A stretch of DNA of 64,000 bases from a bacterium 1XD42-54 (GTDB taxonomy: Bacteria > Bacillota > Clostridia > Lachnospirales > Lachnospiraceae), in the NCBI GenBank assembly GCA_003612585.1, contig RAZH01000001.1:496001-560000 (forward strand), written 5' to 3'. Of the stretch, positions 30,230 through 40,200 are shown piece by piece (position 1 is the stretch's first letter; each line of letters begins with the position of its first letter). A program made the position numbers and the translations under genes. Below the pieces are notes generated by a model that made no database searches, had not been told where the DNA came from, and saw only the letters and a list, made by a program, of their open reading frames with translations.

Positions 30230-31264
30230 CTATTTTATAATTGCCTCAAATCCCGCCGCTTTCAATTCCTTCACCAGCTTCTCCGCGTTTTCCCGACTGC
30301 TGAAGCTTCCTGCCTGCACAAGGAACTGGCGGCAATCCTGCTGTACTGGATTTGTTTTATACCCAAAATACAGATGTCCCCAACGGTTATCCCTGGCATC
30401 CTTGCCAAGATACTCATATTGCTTCAGTAAGTCCGCGCATTTCTGTCTGTCTATGTTTCCTGTGCCGTCAGAATATTTTGTAAAACTGCGAAACTGCAAA
30501 ATCTGAGCTTCCGGAAAGCGCCTTTTTTCTTTGCAAAATACATCGTGCACCGCCCTGCACGCTTCCTCTGTGGTTTCCTGCCTGCCATAAGCTGCATAAT
30601 TGCGCTGCATTACCTCCGTAACCGTCTGCCCAAATTGTCCAGACTTCCACATATCGTAAATACACTGTGCTACGCCAAGAAGCGCATCATAAGAATGAAT
30701 CACCCCTGCCTCCCCGTATACCACTTTGCTGATTTCTTCAATACTGCTGTCGCTGACCACAATTCCCCGCACCTCTGAAGCCTCTGCCCCAATCAGAGCC
30801 TGGAAGAGGTTCCAGTCCTTTTTTGCCCGAATCTGCGACGGACAATTCTTAGCGCATACGTCATAATGCATTACCACATGGTCCGTACGGATTCCAAGCT
30901 CCCGCATAAGCTGCCGCGTGAGCGCAGCAGTATTCTGAAATGCTTTTTCATAGTCATATCCGGCATTTACACACATCTCAATACCAATACTGTTCCGGTT
31001 ATTCACAGTGCCAAACAATTTCCCTCCATAATCCACACCTACATGCCAGGCTCCGCGGCTGTGAGGCATTGCCTGGTATACGCTGCTGCTATCCACGTAA
31101 TAATGCGCGGACATTCCCTTAAAATTCCCATCATGCTGTGCCTGGGCATGAGCCTTTGCATCTGCCGTTTTATTAAAATTATCTGTATTGTGAATCACAA
31201 TATACTTTGGATTATTATCCACATAGCTGTTCTGATTTGATATAAAATCTTTATTGATCTGCAT
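30230..31264 (-). CDS. Phage-type endolysin: N-acetylmuramoyl-L-alanine amidase with hydrolase-like and SPOR domains
   Basis: This 344-aa three-part lysin starts at 31264 (AGAGGAGCAGAC upstream); a longer open frame is only the shadow of the holin gene. Part 1 (15-160) is an Amidase_2 domain with zinc ligands His25 (VIHNTD), His133 (VMHYDV) and Cys141 (KNCP). Part 2 (about 172-290) begins EISKVVYGEAG and resembles SleB-type cell-wall hydrolases with Glu185 as candidate catalytic residue. Part 3 (about 300-344) is a SPOR-like repeat (FLVQAGSFSSRENAEKLVKEL) that would bind denuded glycan strands. It cleaves host peptidoglycan for release of particles. It follows the holin-type genes directly. 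Confidence 0.85.
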   Translation of the reverse strand: MQINKDFISNQNSYVDNNPKYIVIHNTDNFNKTADAKAHAQAQHDGNFKGMSAHYYVDSSSVYQAMPHSRGAWHVGVDYGGKLFGTVNNRNSIGIEMCVNAGYDYEKAFQNTAALTRQLMRELGIRTDHVVMHYDVCAKNCPSQIRAKKDWNLFQALIGAEASEVRGIVVSDSSIEEISKVVYGEAGVIHSYDALLGVAQCIYDMWKSGQFGQTVTEVMQRNYAAYGRQETTEEACRAVHDVFCKEKRRFPEAQILQFRSFTKYSDGTGNIDRQKCADLLKQYEYLGKDARDNRWGHLYFGYKTNPVQQDCRQFLVQAGSFSSRENAEKLVKELKAAGFEAIIK

Positions 31265-31320
31265 GTCTGCTCCTCTCCGCTGCATATTCGCAGCACAAAA
31301 AGAGAGCGGTTTCCCGCCCT

Positions 31321-31518
31321 CTATTCTTCCAGCTCCGGCAGTCCGGCCACTGATGTCAGCAGTGACAGAATTCCTGCCAGCACTGCTGTAGACGCCACCA
31401 TCCTCGCATCCACCTGACCGAGGACCGTCGCTGACCCGATCGCTGCCACGGCTGCCTGCGCCACGGTTCTTGCTGCCCGTATTCCCGCAGCCTGTCCCCA
31501 TCTTTTCCAGTCTCTCAT
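31321..31518 (-). CDS. Holin (phage r1t type)
   Basis: The 65-aa protein has two hydrophobic segments (about 17-33 and 38-58) and the family pattern AGIRAARTVAQAAVAAIG ... AVLAGILSLLTSVAGLPEL typical of r1t-type holins. It forms membrane holes letting the downstream endolysin reach the wall. It sits between a second small membrane protein and the endolysin gene. Confidence 0.85.
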   Translation of the reverse strand: MRDWKRWGQAAGIRAARTVAQAAVAAIGSATVLGQVDARMVASTAVLAGILSLLTSVAGLPELEE

Positions 31519-31522
31519 TTTC

Positions 31523-31891
31523 TCACGCCTCCTTCAAAGGTAACCGTTTCACCCGCTCGTACAGCTCTGTGCCTGTCCCATTACCGCCAAGCGCATGATA
31601 TCCATTATACAGGTATTCCATATTTCGCATTTCTTCGTCTGTAATCCGGCCATTGTGTATATGGTACCGACACCCCTGGTACAGCCTGTCGTGAAGCAGG
31701 GCGAGCACGCCTTCCTTGAGTGCTTCCTGTTCCGCCCGGTCAGCCGCTTCCTCCCTCTGGCGCTCCTGTAATTTTTTTGCCACCAGCCGGAAACCGGCTC
31801 CGACGACTGCACACAGCAGCCCGAAGCCGGCCTCCAGCCAGTATTTCATAATAAACTCTGCCACTGGTTTGCCCTTTCTGCCAATCCCCAT
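31523..31891 (-). CDS. Small phage membrane protein next to holin
   Basis: This protein has up to 122 aa. One membrane helix (about 15-35) is followed by a charged coiled-coil stretch (KKLQERQREEAADRAEQEAL) and a conserved C-terminal part (YHALGGNGTGTELYERV). Similar proteins lie beside holins in clostridial siphophages and may be accessory lysis proteins, but no function is established. The start is uncertain: ATG 31891 and ATG 31849 both lack a strong ribosome site. Confidence 0.65.
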   Translation of the reverse strand: MGIGRKGKPVAEFIMKYWLEAGFGLLCAVVGAGFRLVAKKLQERQREEAADRAEQEALKEGVLALLHDRLYQGCRYHIHNGRITDEEMRNMEYLYNGYHALGGNGTGTELYERVKRLPLKEA

Positions 31892-31931
31892 AAAAATTTG
31901 ATTTTTCTTATTTCACGTAAAATCTTACTGC

Positions 31932-34900
31932 TTATACCCTGATTTTTAACTGTTCCAGCTCTTCCCCCTTTTTCTCTTTTGCTTCTTTGAGCCTTGCAAT
32001 TTCATATACAGCAGCATCCAGCTTTTTCTGCATCTCTTCTTCCCTGGATAATATTGTACTGACTCTTATTTCCACATCAGCTTCCAATGCATCTATGCGA
32101 TTTATCGCTTTTGTAATCATATATTTATTCAGCGGAACCCACTCCAGATAATTTACATGATATACGTTCGTATCATGTATTACCTCAACCTCATCTTTTA
32201 CTGCCTGAGATACACCATACAGATTACTGTCAGGTGAAAGACCGTATTTCAATAAGGCTGCCTCTACTTCCTGCGCTATAAATCCATAATGAACCTCTGC
32301 ATCATCCAGAATATACCTGAAAGCTGATACGTTTACATCCATATACATTTTCTCATATGCTTCTGTAATCTCTGAAAAATCCTTTTTTAAGCGCCAGTCC
32401 GATCCTGACGTCGTGGCAAAATATGTGCTTGTATTATGCAGCCATACACGACTGCTTGTTGTAAATAACCTCAGGGGCGTACTTGCATTTCCAACTCCGA
32501 CGCAATTCTCTGTGCCATTTAAATATGGACGTATCACCCAATGGTTGGTTGTTTGGCAACGTAATCCATAGTTCGTTGGTACGTTAATATTTCCTGTCAT
32601 ATTTCCTCCGCTCAATGGCAGTCTTGCATTGATTGCATTTACCATATCCCGTACGTTTGCATAGGCCATTGTGCTTCCATTCATATAGCGGAAATTAATA
32701 TTGTTATTTTCATTGTAAATATATGGCGTTGCGCCTATCGGGCCGAGGAAAAAGCCGTTATTTGCAGCTACATATACGGTACTTAACCCATTGCTGGTAC
32801 AGGTCACGCCATTTACCATCAGGCTTGCTTCTGCGTTCTCCCAAATCCGACTCGTATAATCTTTTGTCGAATTGTTAAAATGAAAGTCGATAAAAGGATA
32901 TTGTGCACTTAATTCAATAGTTCCGGTATATATTTTGTATGCTTCAAAGCTGCTGCTGTGTTTAAGATAACCTGTGCCTACATCCCATTCCGTATTCCAG
33001 GTTATCCCATTTCCTGTCAACGATTGATTATACCCATACATACCTACTTTATCGCCAATGCCTCCGATATTCCACACATGGCCGGATGCGGTATTGATTC
33101 GCATCATCGGGTAATATTTACCCTCAAGTTGTTTCGTAGAGCTATAAATACAGTTTGTTGCTGTTTTTCCATTTATCCATAATCCTCCAATCGTTGAAAT
33201 TTCCAGCCCTCTTTTTACTACTATAGAATTTGCAGTCAACAGTCCGCTCTCTATTTCAACATCGTTTATATCCAGCACTCCTGGACTTTTTTCCTGAATT
33301 TGACTAGAATACAGATCCAATTGTGAATAATTTGTATTCCGGAATTTGATACATGGAATAGATGGCGCGGAAATGTTAATATTCCCTTTCGTAGTAAGTC
33401 CCCTTTCTAAATGCATACTGCTGAAACAAGCGAATCTATCACTATGAACTTCTCCGCTGTCATCTATATAAAATGGAAAAGTTGTAACGCCATCTTTGGT
33501 TTCCTTTATACCAACGACTGCATGCGAATATTCGTCTGCAATCACACCGTCTTCTACTCTTGTTATAGATATCACAAAGGAAAAATCCACATCTACGTAC
33601 ATGCTCTCGGCATTAAATACCAATATCATCATCTGGTATGGTGCAGAACTTGCAGGTGTATTCAGAATAGTGCTCATCTTAACCGGCCATCCCTGCTTGT
33701 TATCTTCCAGTTCTTTAAGATCAGTTGTCCCTGTATTGGGCGAAGGAACGACATCCGTATCCCATTCCGTCTGAAATGTATCCTGATGACGCCAGGCAAC
33801 ATAAGCCTGTCCATCATTTTCCTTGCCCTCCCCCTGATAGTCTGTGTATACGGTGATTGTATATTTGCCCGGTTCTATGTTTGGAACGCCAACCCGCACG
33901 CGCCCGTGTCCGTCTTTTGTCGGTGTAATATAAATAGTATCATCCAACACATCTGCTGTACAATTTACAGGAGTTACCAACATATCCCCAAGCAGGGCAG
34001 CGCCTGGTGGTTGCAAAATAACAGTTCTCGTCCACGTTTTCTCCAGATGTCTCTCGTCGGCATAAAGACTTTTTAATCCAATGTTCCATCCGCCTATTTT
34101 ACCTCTCGTTGCATTAATTTTTACACCTGAAATGCTTCCGGTTGCTGTAATCTCTTTTGAAAAAAGATCACGTGTGTTAATCTTACCGGCTGTAATGCTT
34201 CCTGCAGCTATATTTTCACCGGTAATTGTATTTGCTGCAATCCTGTCTCCTGTAATACTTCCTGCAAGAATGTGATTACCTGTGATTGTATTTCCTGCGA
34301 TCCTGTCCCCTGTAATACTTCCTGCAACAATATCTGTCCCATTCAGATACTTCTGATATTTCTCGTTTTCAAGCTCCGTCATCGTTAGGCCGCTGCTCGC
34401 CACATTAATCTGATAGACAATTGAGTCTTCGCCGGTCACCATCAGGCGGTCTACTGATAACGTTCCCGCAGTTATTACATCCGCATTAATACGCACGCCA
34501 TTTAGCTGACCCGTTACATAACCATCTACAACGGTCATATCCGTCAACACGCCAGCCCTTACGAGCATCTCACCAACAGAAGCAATCTCCACATTGGCAA
34601 AATCAATACTGGCATAATTTGCTTCCAGGTATTCTGTAGTGACAGTTCCGGCGTTTATGTTATCTATCCGGGCATTGGCTGCAGCAATCTCCTGTGCAGT
34701 CAATGTTTTAAAATCAGCATAGTCGCCCCGAATAGAATGCACCGCTTCATCTATCACATTCAAATTTCCGATCGTAGCGTATTTAAGGTCTGCCTCGTCT
34801 GCTTTTAAATAGTTTGTCTTAATTTGCCCTATTGACAGACCTATTTCTCCCAATTCTCCCTGCATTGTAAAAATACTGCTATTAATTTCGGTTACAGTAT

Positions 34901-35990
34901 TGCTGCCAGCTACTCCCTGTTCAAAATGTAAAATATCGGAAACATTAATTTTCCCCGTATAGCGTCCGTCTCCCGCCACTGTATAATTAATAATTTCCGC
35001 TGCAGCCTGATATTTTTGCTGAAGCTCTTCAAACGTCAAAACTGTATTTGCAATCTCACACGTATCAAGATCCGGAGCATCCGGATAATGGGTCAGCTTT
35101 TTAATTCGCTGACATTCCATAATTCCTGTTTCCCGGTCAACCAATTTTATTGTATCTCCCAGTGCATACGCAAACTCCGCATATTCCGGTCTCTGCGCCG
35201 CCAGATTTCGAACTTCTACCTGATAAGAAATCTCAGGTTTAGACAAATCTTCAAGCTTCATCTGAGCGTCTTCCTTTAAAGCCTCAGGATCTGTATAAGA
35301 CTCATCCTTCCACAGATAGGTCAAAATTTTATTGGAATACTGAAAATTGTCCAGATAATTTTTCCCATCATTCACTGATTCGATCGTAAGCCCATTCTGT
35401 CCAACCGGTATAATCCGCGTATAATAATCATAGCTGTCGCTTTTTCTTTGAATCTTCTTTAAGTTCAATCCTTTCAGAAAATAAACGCCCCGGTCTTCTC
35501 CTCGTTTTCTAAAAAAAGATACTTTCTTATTCAGAGTATCAAATAGTGGTTCACATAAAAACGCTGTACAGAGATTTTGTATTACATCCAGAGACGACAC
35601 CTGCACCATACCGGCGTTTCGCCTTTTTGTAACGTCACAGTAACCAATCGTCCATCCTGTTCCTGCAAGTACTGTCCTTGCCGCTTCTTCAATCGTAGTA
35701 TCTGTTACTGAGAAGGTCTGCCACATTTCCTGCTTTAAATCTTCCAGATTTAAAATTGCAACAATCTGTGAAAAAGTCCCCGTTGCTGACGGTACTTCTT
35801 TGATTACATACTCATCGCCCTCCGTCTGTACATACATCTCATTTTCCAGACGATGATGATTCGCCAGATACGTAAAAGAGAGCGTCTTATCACCAGTGGC
35901 AACATCGCTCTCTATCCTGCAATCCTTATATTTCACAAGATGCCCTATGGCCTTGTGATTTTTATCAAAAAGTTTTAACATAGGGCACAC
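31932..35990 (-). CDS. Tail-associated/receptor-binding protein with C-terminal S74 chaperone domain
   Basis: This 1352-aa tail-tip protein has an N-terminal region (about 1-340) with the layout of siphophage Tal / prophage endopeptidase tail proteins. A long shaft follows with tandem ITGxxI/IAAGSIT repeats (around 555-620) and beta-rich receptor-binding candidates. From about residue 1195 comes an intramolecular chaperone (Peptidase_S74) with the autocleavage motif GSDWRLKKDF, ending in a coiled coil. The chaperone helps trimerisation and is then released. It is the only fibre-like protein in the cluster and so the likely determinant of target range. It follows DUF1617 and Dit. Confidence 0.85.
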   Translation of the reverse strand: MCPMLKLFDKNHKAIGHLVKYKDCRIESDVATGDKTLSFTYLANHHRLENEMYVQTEGDEYVIKEVPSATGTFSQIVAILNLEDLKQEMWQTFSVTDTTIEEAARTVLAGTGWTIGYCDVTKRRNAGMVQVSSLDVIQNLCTAFLCEPLFDTLNKKVSFFRKRGEDRGVYFLKGLNLKKIQRKSDSYDYYTRIIPVGQNGLTIESVNDGKNYLDNFQYSNKILTYLWKDESYTDPEALKEDAQMKLEDLSKPEISYQVEVRNLAAQRPEYAEFAYALGDTIKLVDRETGIMECQRIKKLTHYPDAPDLDTCEIANTVLTFEELQQKYQAAAEIINYTVAGDGRYTGKINVSDILHFEQGVAGSNTVTEINSSIFTMQGELGEIGLSIGQIKTNYLKADEADLKYATIGNLNVIDEAVHSIRGDYADFKTLTAQEIAAANARIDNINAGTVTTEYLEANYASIDFANVEIASVGEMLVRAGVLTDMTVVDGYVTGQLNGVRINADVITAGTLSVDRLMVTGEDSIVYQINVASSGLTMTELENEKYQKYLNGTDIVAGSITGDRIAGNTITGNHILAGSITGDRIAANTITGENIAAGSITAGKINTRDLFSKEITATGSISGVKINATRGKIGGWNIGLKSLYADERHLEKTWTRTVILQPPGAALLGDMLVTPVNCTADVLDDTIYITPTKDGHGRVRVGVPNIEPGKYTITVYTDYQGEGKENDGQAYVAWRHQDTFQTEWDTDVVPSPNTGTTDLKELEDNKQGWPVKMSTILNTPASSAPYQMMILVFNAESMYVDVDFSFVISITRVEDGVIADEYSHAVVGIKETKDGVTTFPFYIDDSGEVHSDRFACFSSMHLERGLTTKGNINISAPSIPCIKFRNTNYSQLDLYSSQIQEKSPGVLDINDVEIESGLLTANSIVVKRGLEISTIGGLWINGKTATNCIYSSTKQLEGKYYPMMRINTASGHVWNIGGIGDKVGMYGYNQSLTGNGITWNTEWDVGTGYLKHSSSFEAYKIYTGTIELSAQYPFIDFHFNNSTKDYTSRIWENAEASLMVNGVTCTSNGLSTVYVAANNGFFLGPIGATPYIYNENNNINFRYMNGSTMAYANVRDMVNAINARLPLSGGNMTGNINVPTNYGLRCQTTNHWVIRPYLNGTENCVGVGNASTPLRLFTTSSRVWLHNTSTYFATTSGSDWRLKKDFSEITEAYEKMYMDVNVSAFRYILDDAEVHYGFIAQEVEAALLKYGLSPDSNLYGVSQAVKDEVEVIHDTNVYHVNYLEWVPLNKYMITKAINRIDALEADVEIRVSTILSREEEMQKKLDAAVYEIARLKEAKEKKGEELEQLKIRV

Positions 35991-35995
35991 CTCCT

Positions 35996-36418
35996 CTATT
36001 CTTCTAACATGAATGACAACGCAAGCAGCTCTGCCACACTGAGCAGATCATAACGTTCTATCTTTTCACATTGTTCAATTTCTTCCATCCCTGATTTTCT
36101 GATATCGATCTCCACTTCTGTTTCCAGAAGCTGTGTATATTCCTCAGAGAATGCCTTTTTATTCTCCTCCGACATTTTATATTCCTGCATTTTCTGACCG
36201 TTTATAACGCTCTCCGCCATAAGTACATTTCCGCTTTCATCCTTTTCTGCATACATTTCACAGAGTTTCTTTCTCTCCTTTTCCACTCTTTCGATCTCCT
36301 CCTGCATTCTTTCCAGGTTGCAGGAAATTGCGAATCCAAGTCTTGACGGAAACACCTTTTTTCCAAATCCGGCCAACTCTGTAAAGTGTCTGTTTACTTC
36401 TTTTAACGTCATTCTCAT
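35996..36418 (-). CDS. DUF1617 phage protein
   Basis: This 140-aa alpha-helical protein matches DUF1617: KLCEMYAEKDESGNV, ENKKAFSEEYTQLLETEVEIDI. The family occurs next to Dit/Tal in Firmicutes siphophages; function unknown, probably tail assembly. It lies 5 bases from the Tal gene and 36 from Dit. Confidence 0.75.
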   Translation of the reverse strand: MRMTLKEVNRHFTELAGFGKKVFPSRLGFAISCNLERMQEEIERVEKERKKLCEMYAEKDESGNVLMAESVINGQKMQEYKMSEENKKAFSEEYTQLLETEVEIDIRKSGMEEIEQCEKIERYDLLSVAELLALSFMLEE

Positions 36419-36454
36419 TTTCTTATTCTCCTCTTATTCCTGATTTTTTGCCTG

Positions 36455-37210
36455 CTACATAAAACGTGGACGCATTCTCACTGTAAGAATCATTTGATTA
36501 TTATTTATGGTTATCCTGTTTTCACCGGGAAGCAGTGTCGGACGTTCCCAGATATCAAGCTCTGCTTTCAGCTCTCCTTCCTGAGTAAACAACCCGCTTT
36601 CCCCGTCCAACACAACTGTTTTTCCGGTTTTCAATTCACGAATTGTTACGGGAAGCGGCTGTAGTGTTCCCAGATCCCGGCAAATCCCCGTCAGGGTCAC
36701 AGACGCAGCTCCGATTTTAGGTGTAATTTCTACAATTGCAGGTGTCAGAAGATTTCCTGTATTATTAATAACCATGCTTGTTTCTCCGTCTGCCAAAACA
36801 GAAAATGGATCCCCATTTTCCAAAACAGCAAATTCATAGCAGCCAAATTCCAGCGTTAATTTTGCCATACGGTTAAAATTAACCGAAGAAATTTTCATTG
36901 GATTTTCTTCCAGGCTGTAATTTTCCAGTACTCCATAAAATCTGTGTTCAAAATCATCAAGCTTCAATTCTGCCGGTTCTACCAGGCGTGACAAAATATC
37001 ACTGCATCTTGCAAGTATTTCCTGTCTCCCACCTTCTCTTTTGATCATCAATATTACTTTTATCTTTTTGACACCAAGTTCATTTTTCAAAAATAGCGGT
37101 GACAAACTGCCGCCGCTCCAGTCACTGCTATTTGAAATTGCATGATAGCCGGGAGTTACATTCCACTGTCTTGCTCCGGCATTTAAAATATCCCAGTTAT
37201 TAATCAGCAT
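36455..37210 (-). CDS. Distal tail protein (Dit)
   Basis: This 251-aa protein sits in the canonical position after the tape measure. Sequence features are those of the siphophage Dit/SPP1 gp19.1 group: LKLDDFEHRFYGVLENYSLEE in the N-terminal ring domain and a C-terminal galectin-like half with LLPGENRITI. It forms the hexameric hub joining the tube end to Tal. The start at 37210 is set by AGGAGAGGAGAAAC; the frame is open further up but overlaps the tape-measure end. Confidence 0.8.
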   Translation of the reverse strand: MLINNWDILNAGARQWNVTPGYHAISNSSDWSGGSLSPLFLKNELGVKKIKVILMIKREGGRQEILARCSDILSRLVEPAELKLDDFEHRFYGVLENYSLEENPMKISSVNFNRMAKLTLEFGCYEFAVLENGDPFSVLADGETSMVINNTGNLLTPAIVEITPKIGAASVTLTGICRDLGTLQPLPVTIRELKTGKTVVLDGESGLFTQEGELKAELDIWERPTLLPGENRITINNNQMILTVRMRPRFM

Positions 37211-37232
37211 GTTTCTCCTCTCCTTTCTGAAA

Positions 37233-40200
37233 TCAATACCGACCTCTGCTTTTTCTGACTGCTGCTGCCGCATTTTCCTGACTCATAATAGGCTGCAGCT
37301 CTCCTGCAACCACATCCGGATACATCACAACCTGCAGCCCTTTCATCTCATCCACCATCCCCCACATTCCATCCAGCATCTGCTGCATGACAGACAGAAT
37401 CTCATGGTTGTCTATGTTTACAATGGTCTCCTGACGCGAATCATATTCTGTCAGTTGGTTCAGCCTTGCAATACCGGAAACATCCAGCTGCTCTACCTGA
37501 GCCTGCAAAGCTGCCTGCTGCAGGCTCCTGCCTGTTTCCTCTTCTACTGCACGTCTTATAGACTGTACCATCTGTCTGGACGCAGTGTCTATTTTGGTAT
37601 AATCGGTCATACCGTCCAGAATCTGATTCAGTGTATTCTGTCCAATAACCATCCCCTCCTGCTGCAGTGCCCCAAGCTGTCCTGACACGTAATCTACCAC
37701 CCGCGTTGTGCTGTTGTATACTTCTACCGAATCAACAGCCTTTCCGATTCCGGCAATAAGTCCGGAAACCGTGTCTTCTCCAATGCTTCCCGCTTTATTG
37801 ATCAGACTTCTAAGATCACCGGAAATTCCTGCATTCAATTCCTCCAATGCAGCCCGATAGTCTGCGTTCAATGCAGACAGCTCAGCCTGAGCCTCTGCCC
37901 GCAATTCACTAATCTGTTTATTTGTATCTGCAAGCAAAGGGGCGTTCTCTTTGAGGGCCTGCGACTGTGCCAAAGCACCCTTTTGTTCCCAAAGTCGATT
38001 GTATTCATCCAGCTGCTCTGCTGTCATCTGATTCAAAGAGTAAATGTTTGCAGCAGCATCAGGTCCCATTTCGCGCAGCTCCTCCATCAGTTCAGACGCA
38101 AGTCCCTTTCTTCCAAGCTCCTCCAACTGCTGTTCCCATAGTGCAAGCCCCGCTACCTGAGTCTTGAGATTATATAACAATGCGTCTGCCGTATATCCCT
38201 CTGCATCCCAGGCTTCAAAAAGATTCATCGAAGAAAGAATATCTTTTTTCCGGCTCTCAACAGCATCCCGATACGTATCCTGTAAATTTTTTACATCTTC
38301 CGTCAGACGCTCGTTGATATCCTGGCTGTTTTTCGCATAGTCCTCATCCAGATCCTTCCGTTCTTTATACCAGTCTTCCAGTGCATTCAAATATTTCTGA
38401 TCTGCCTGAATTCTTTCATCGGTTCCCTGTTTAAACTGCTGCCGTGCAATATTCCAGTAATCAGCCTCCGCTTTGGCGGAAACTTTGTAATAAACTTTGT
38501 ATTTATCCAAAATATCTTTCTGGACATTCTGATGCGTTTTTATTCGTTCCTGCGCAGCTCTGGCCTCTTCTTCCTTTATCTTTTCCTGCAAATCTTTTGT
38601 CCTTTTTGTCGCATCATACCAGGCCTGTGTACCCTTTTTCAGCTGCCCGGTTACTGCGCTCCAGTAACTCAGTTCCTGCGACAGCGACCAGTCATTGAGT
38701 ATCTGCTGATTCGAAGCATATTTTTCAGCTGCTGAATATACTTCCGAATAATACGTTGCCGCACTTTTCTTTTTCTTCCCATCCTTTTCGGACACGCCGA
38801 AATTTGACTGTATCTTGGTTGCTGTTTTCGATGCTGCTTTCGTTGAAAAACCTGCACCTTTCAACTCTGCCGCAGCGGCTTTCTGTATTTTTGCCTCCGC
38901 TTTTTTTCTTGCTGCGCTTCCTTCTTTTGTATGTTTTACTACCTGCTGCCAGTACCAGCGCTCTTCTTCCAGCGAAACCTGGTGCGACCGTTTATACTTC
39001 GAAAGCCACTTCGTCCCCTCTGTATATATTTTATTTGACATCTTTGCAGCTTCTTTTCCCGCAAGTGCAGCCTTGTCCGAAATACCAAATGCAAATCCCT
39101 CTGATATCCTTGCGCCAACATCGTTTCGGAATACTTTTGACGGAGATGCAATCTTCAGAACTGCTTTTGCAGCAGCAAGTGCCATTGCTGCCATAGAAGC
39201 GGCCGCGGCAATAGCCCCGGACGCCCCCATACCAATGCCAAGAGCAACACCTCCTGCCATGCTCATACCAGCGCCAAGCCAGGAACCCAGATCAGAACCA
39301 GCTGCAGTAAGGGCACCGTTTACTACGCCTTTTACCTGCTCGATCACACCTGCGCCGCCACTTTCGATGCCATTACCGATCATTGATGTTATATCGCTTC
39401 CGGTCGTATCCATTCCCGATGCAGAACCATTAGACAAAATCAATGCAATCAGAGCCTTATACGCATCAATTGCTTCCTGTCCACCTCCAGCAATCCCTTC
39501 TGCCAGATTCGGCGGAACCTCAATACCAGCTTCCTGTGCAGCCTCCACCAGCCCATTAAATGTTCCCTGTAAACTTCCATTTAATTGCGCAATTGCTACT
39601 TCAGGAAGCAATACGCCAGAGCCTATCCCTTCTGTCAGTCCTTCCGGAATTGCAATTCCGCATTCCTTTGCAACACGAATTGCCTCTCGCAATGCACTTT
39701 CCGTATCTTCCGGCAGCTTCTGCCATCCAGAGGCAACCGACGATACGGCCGCATCCACCGCAGCACTCAGCTCTGAAAACTCTTCCTCAGACGAACCAAA
39801 TTCACCGATAGACGCAGCATAAGCTGCTGCATTCGCCGCTCCTGCATTTGCAATCTGTTCGGTCTGATTCATCGCTTGTCCCCACTTGTCAGACAATTCC
39901 TTTACCTTTTCCGGTTCCTCGTCTGCAAATGTCTGAAGAATATGTTCCAGTGTATTTGCTCCTTCCAGCCCCATATCTTCCAGATAACGCATAAATTCCG
40001 GTGAGATTTCTTTTCCGACATGCTCCTTGACCGCTTCCAAATTTTTCTGATAATTATCAAACGCCTCAATCTGGCTGTCCAGATTTTCGGTCATATCTTC
40101 GACGCTCAAATCTGCGCCGCCGTCTTCTCTGTCAAACATATCAAAAAGCGACAGCTTGCCCTGCAGGTCTGATTCTATACCGGACTTTACACTGTCAAAA

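Noticed and set aside
38815-39822. 335-aa plus-strand Ala/Pro-rich ORF inside the tape measure gene
   Set aside because: Shadow of the Ala/Gly-rich minus-strand coding sequence; low complexity explains the open frame.
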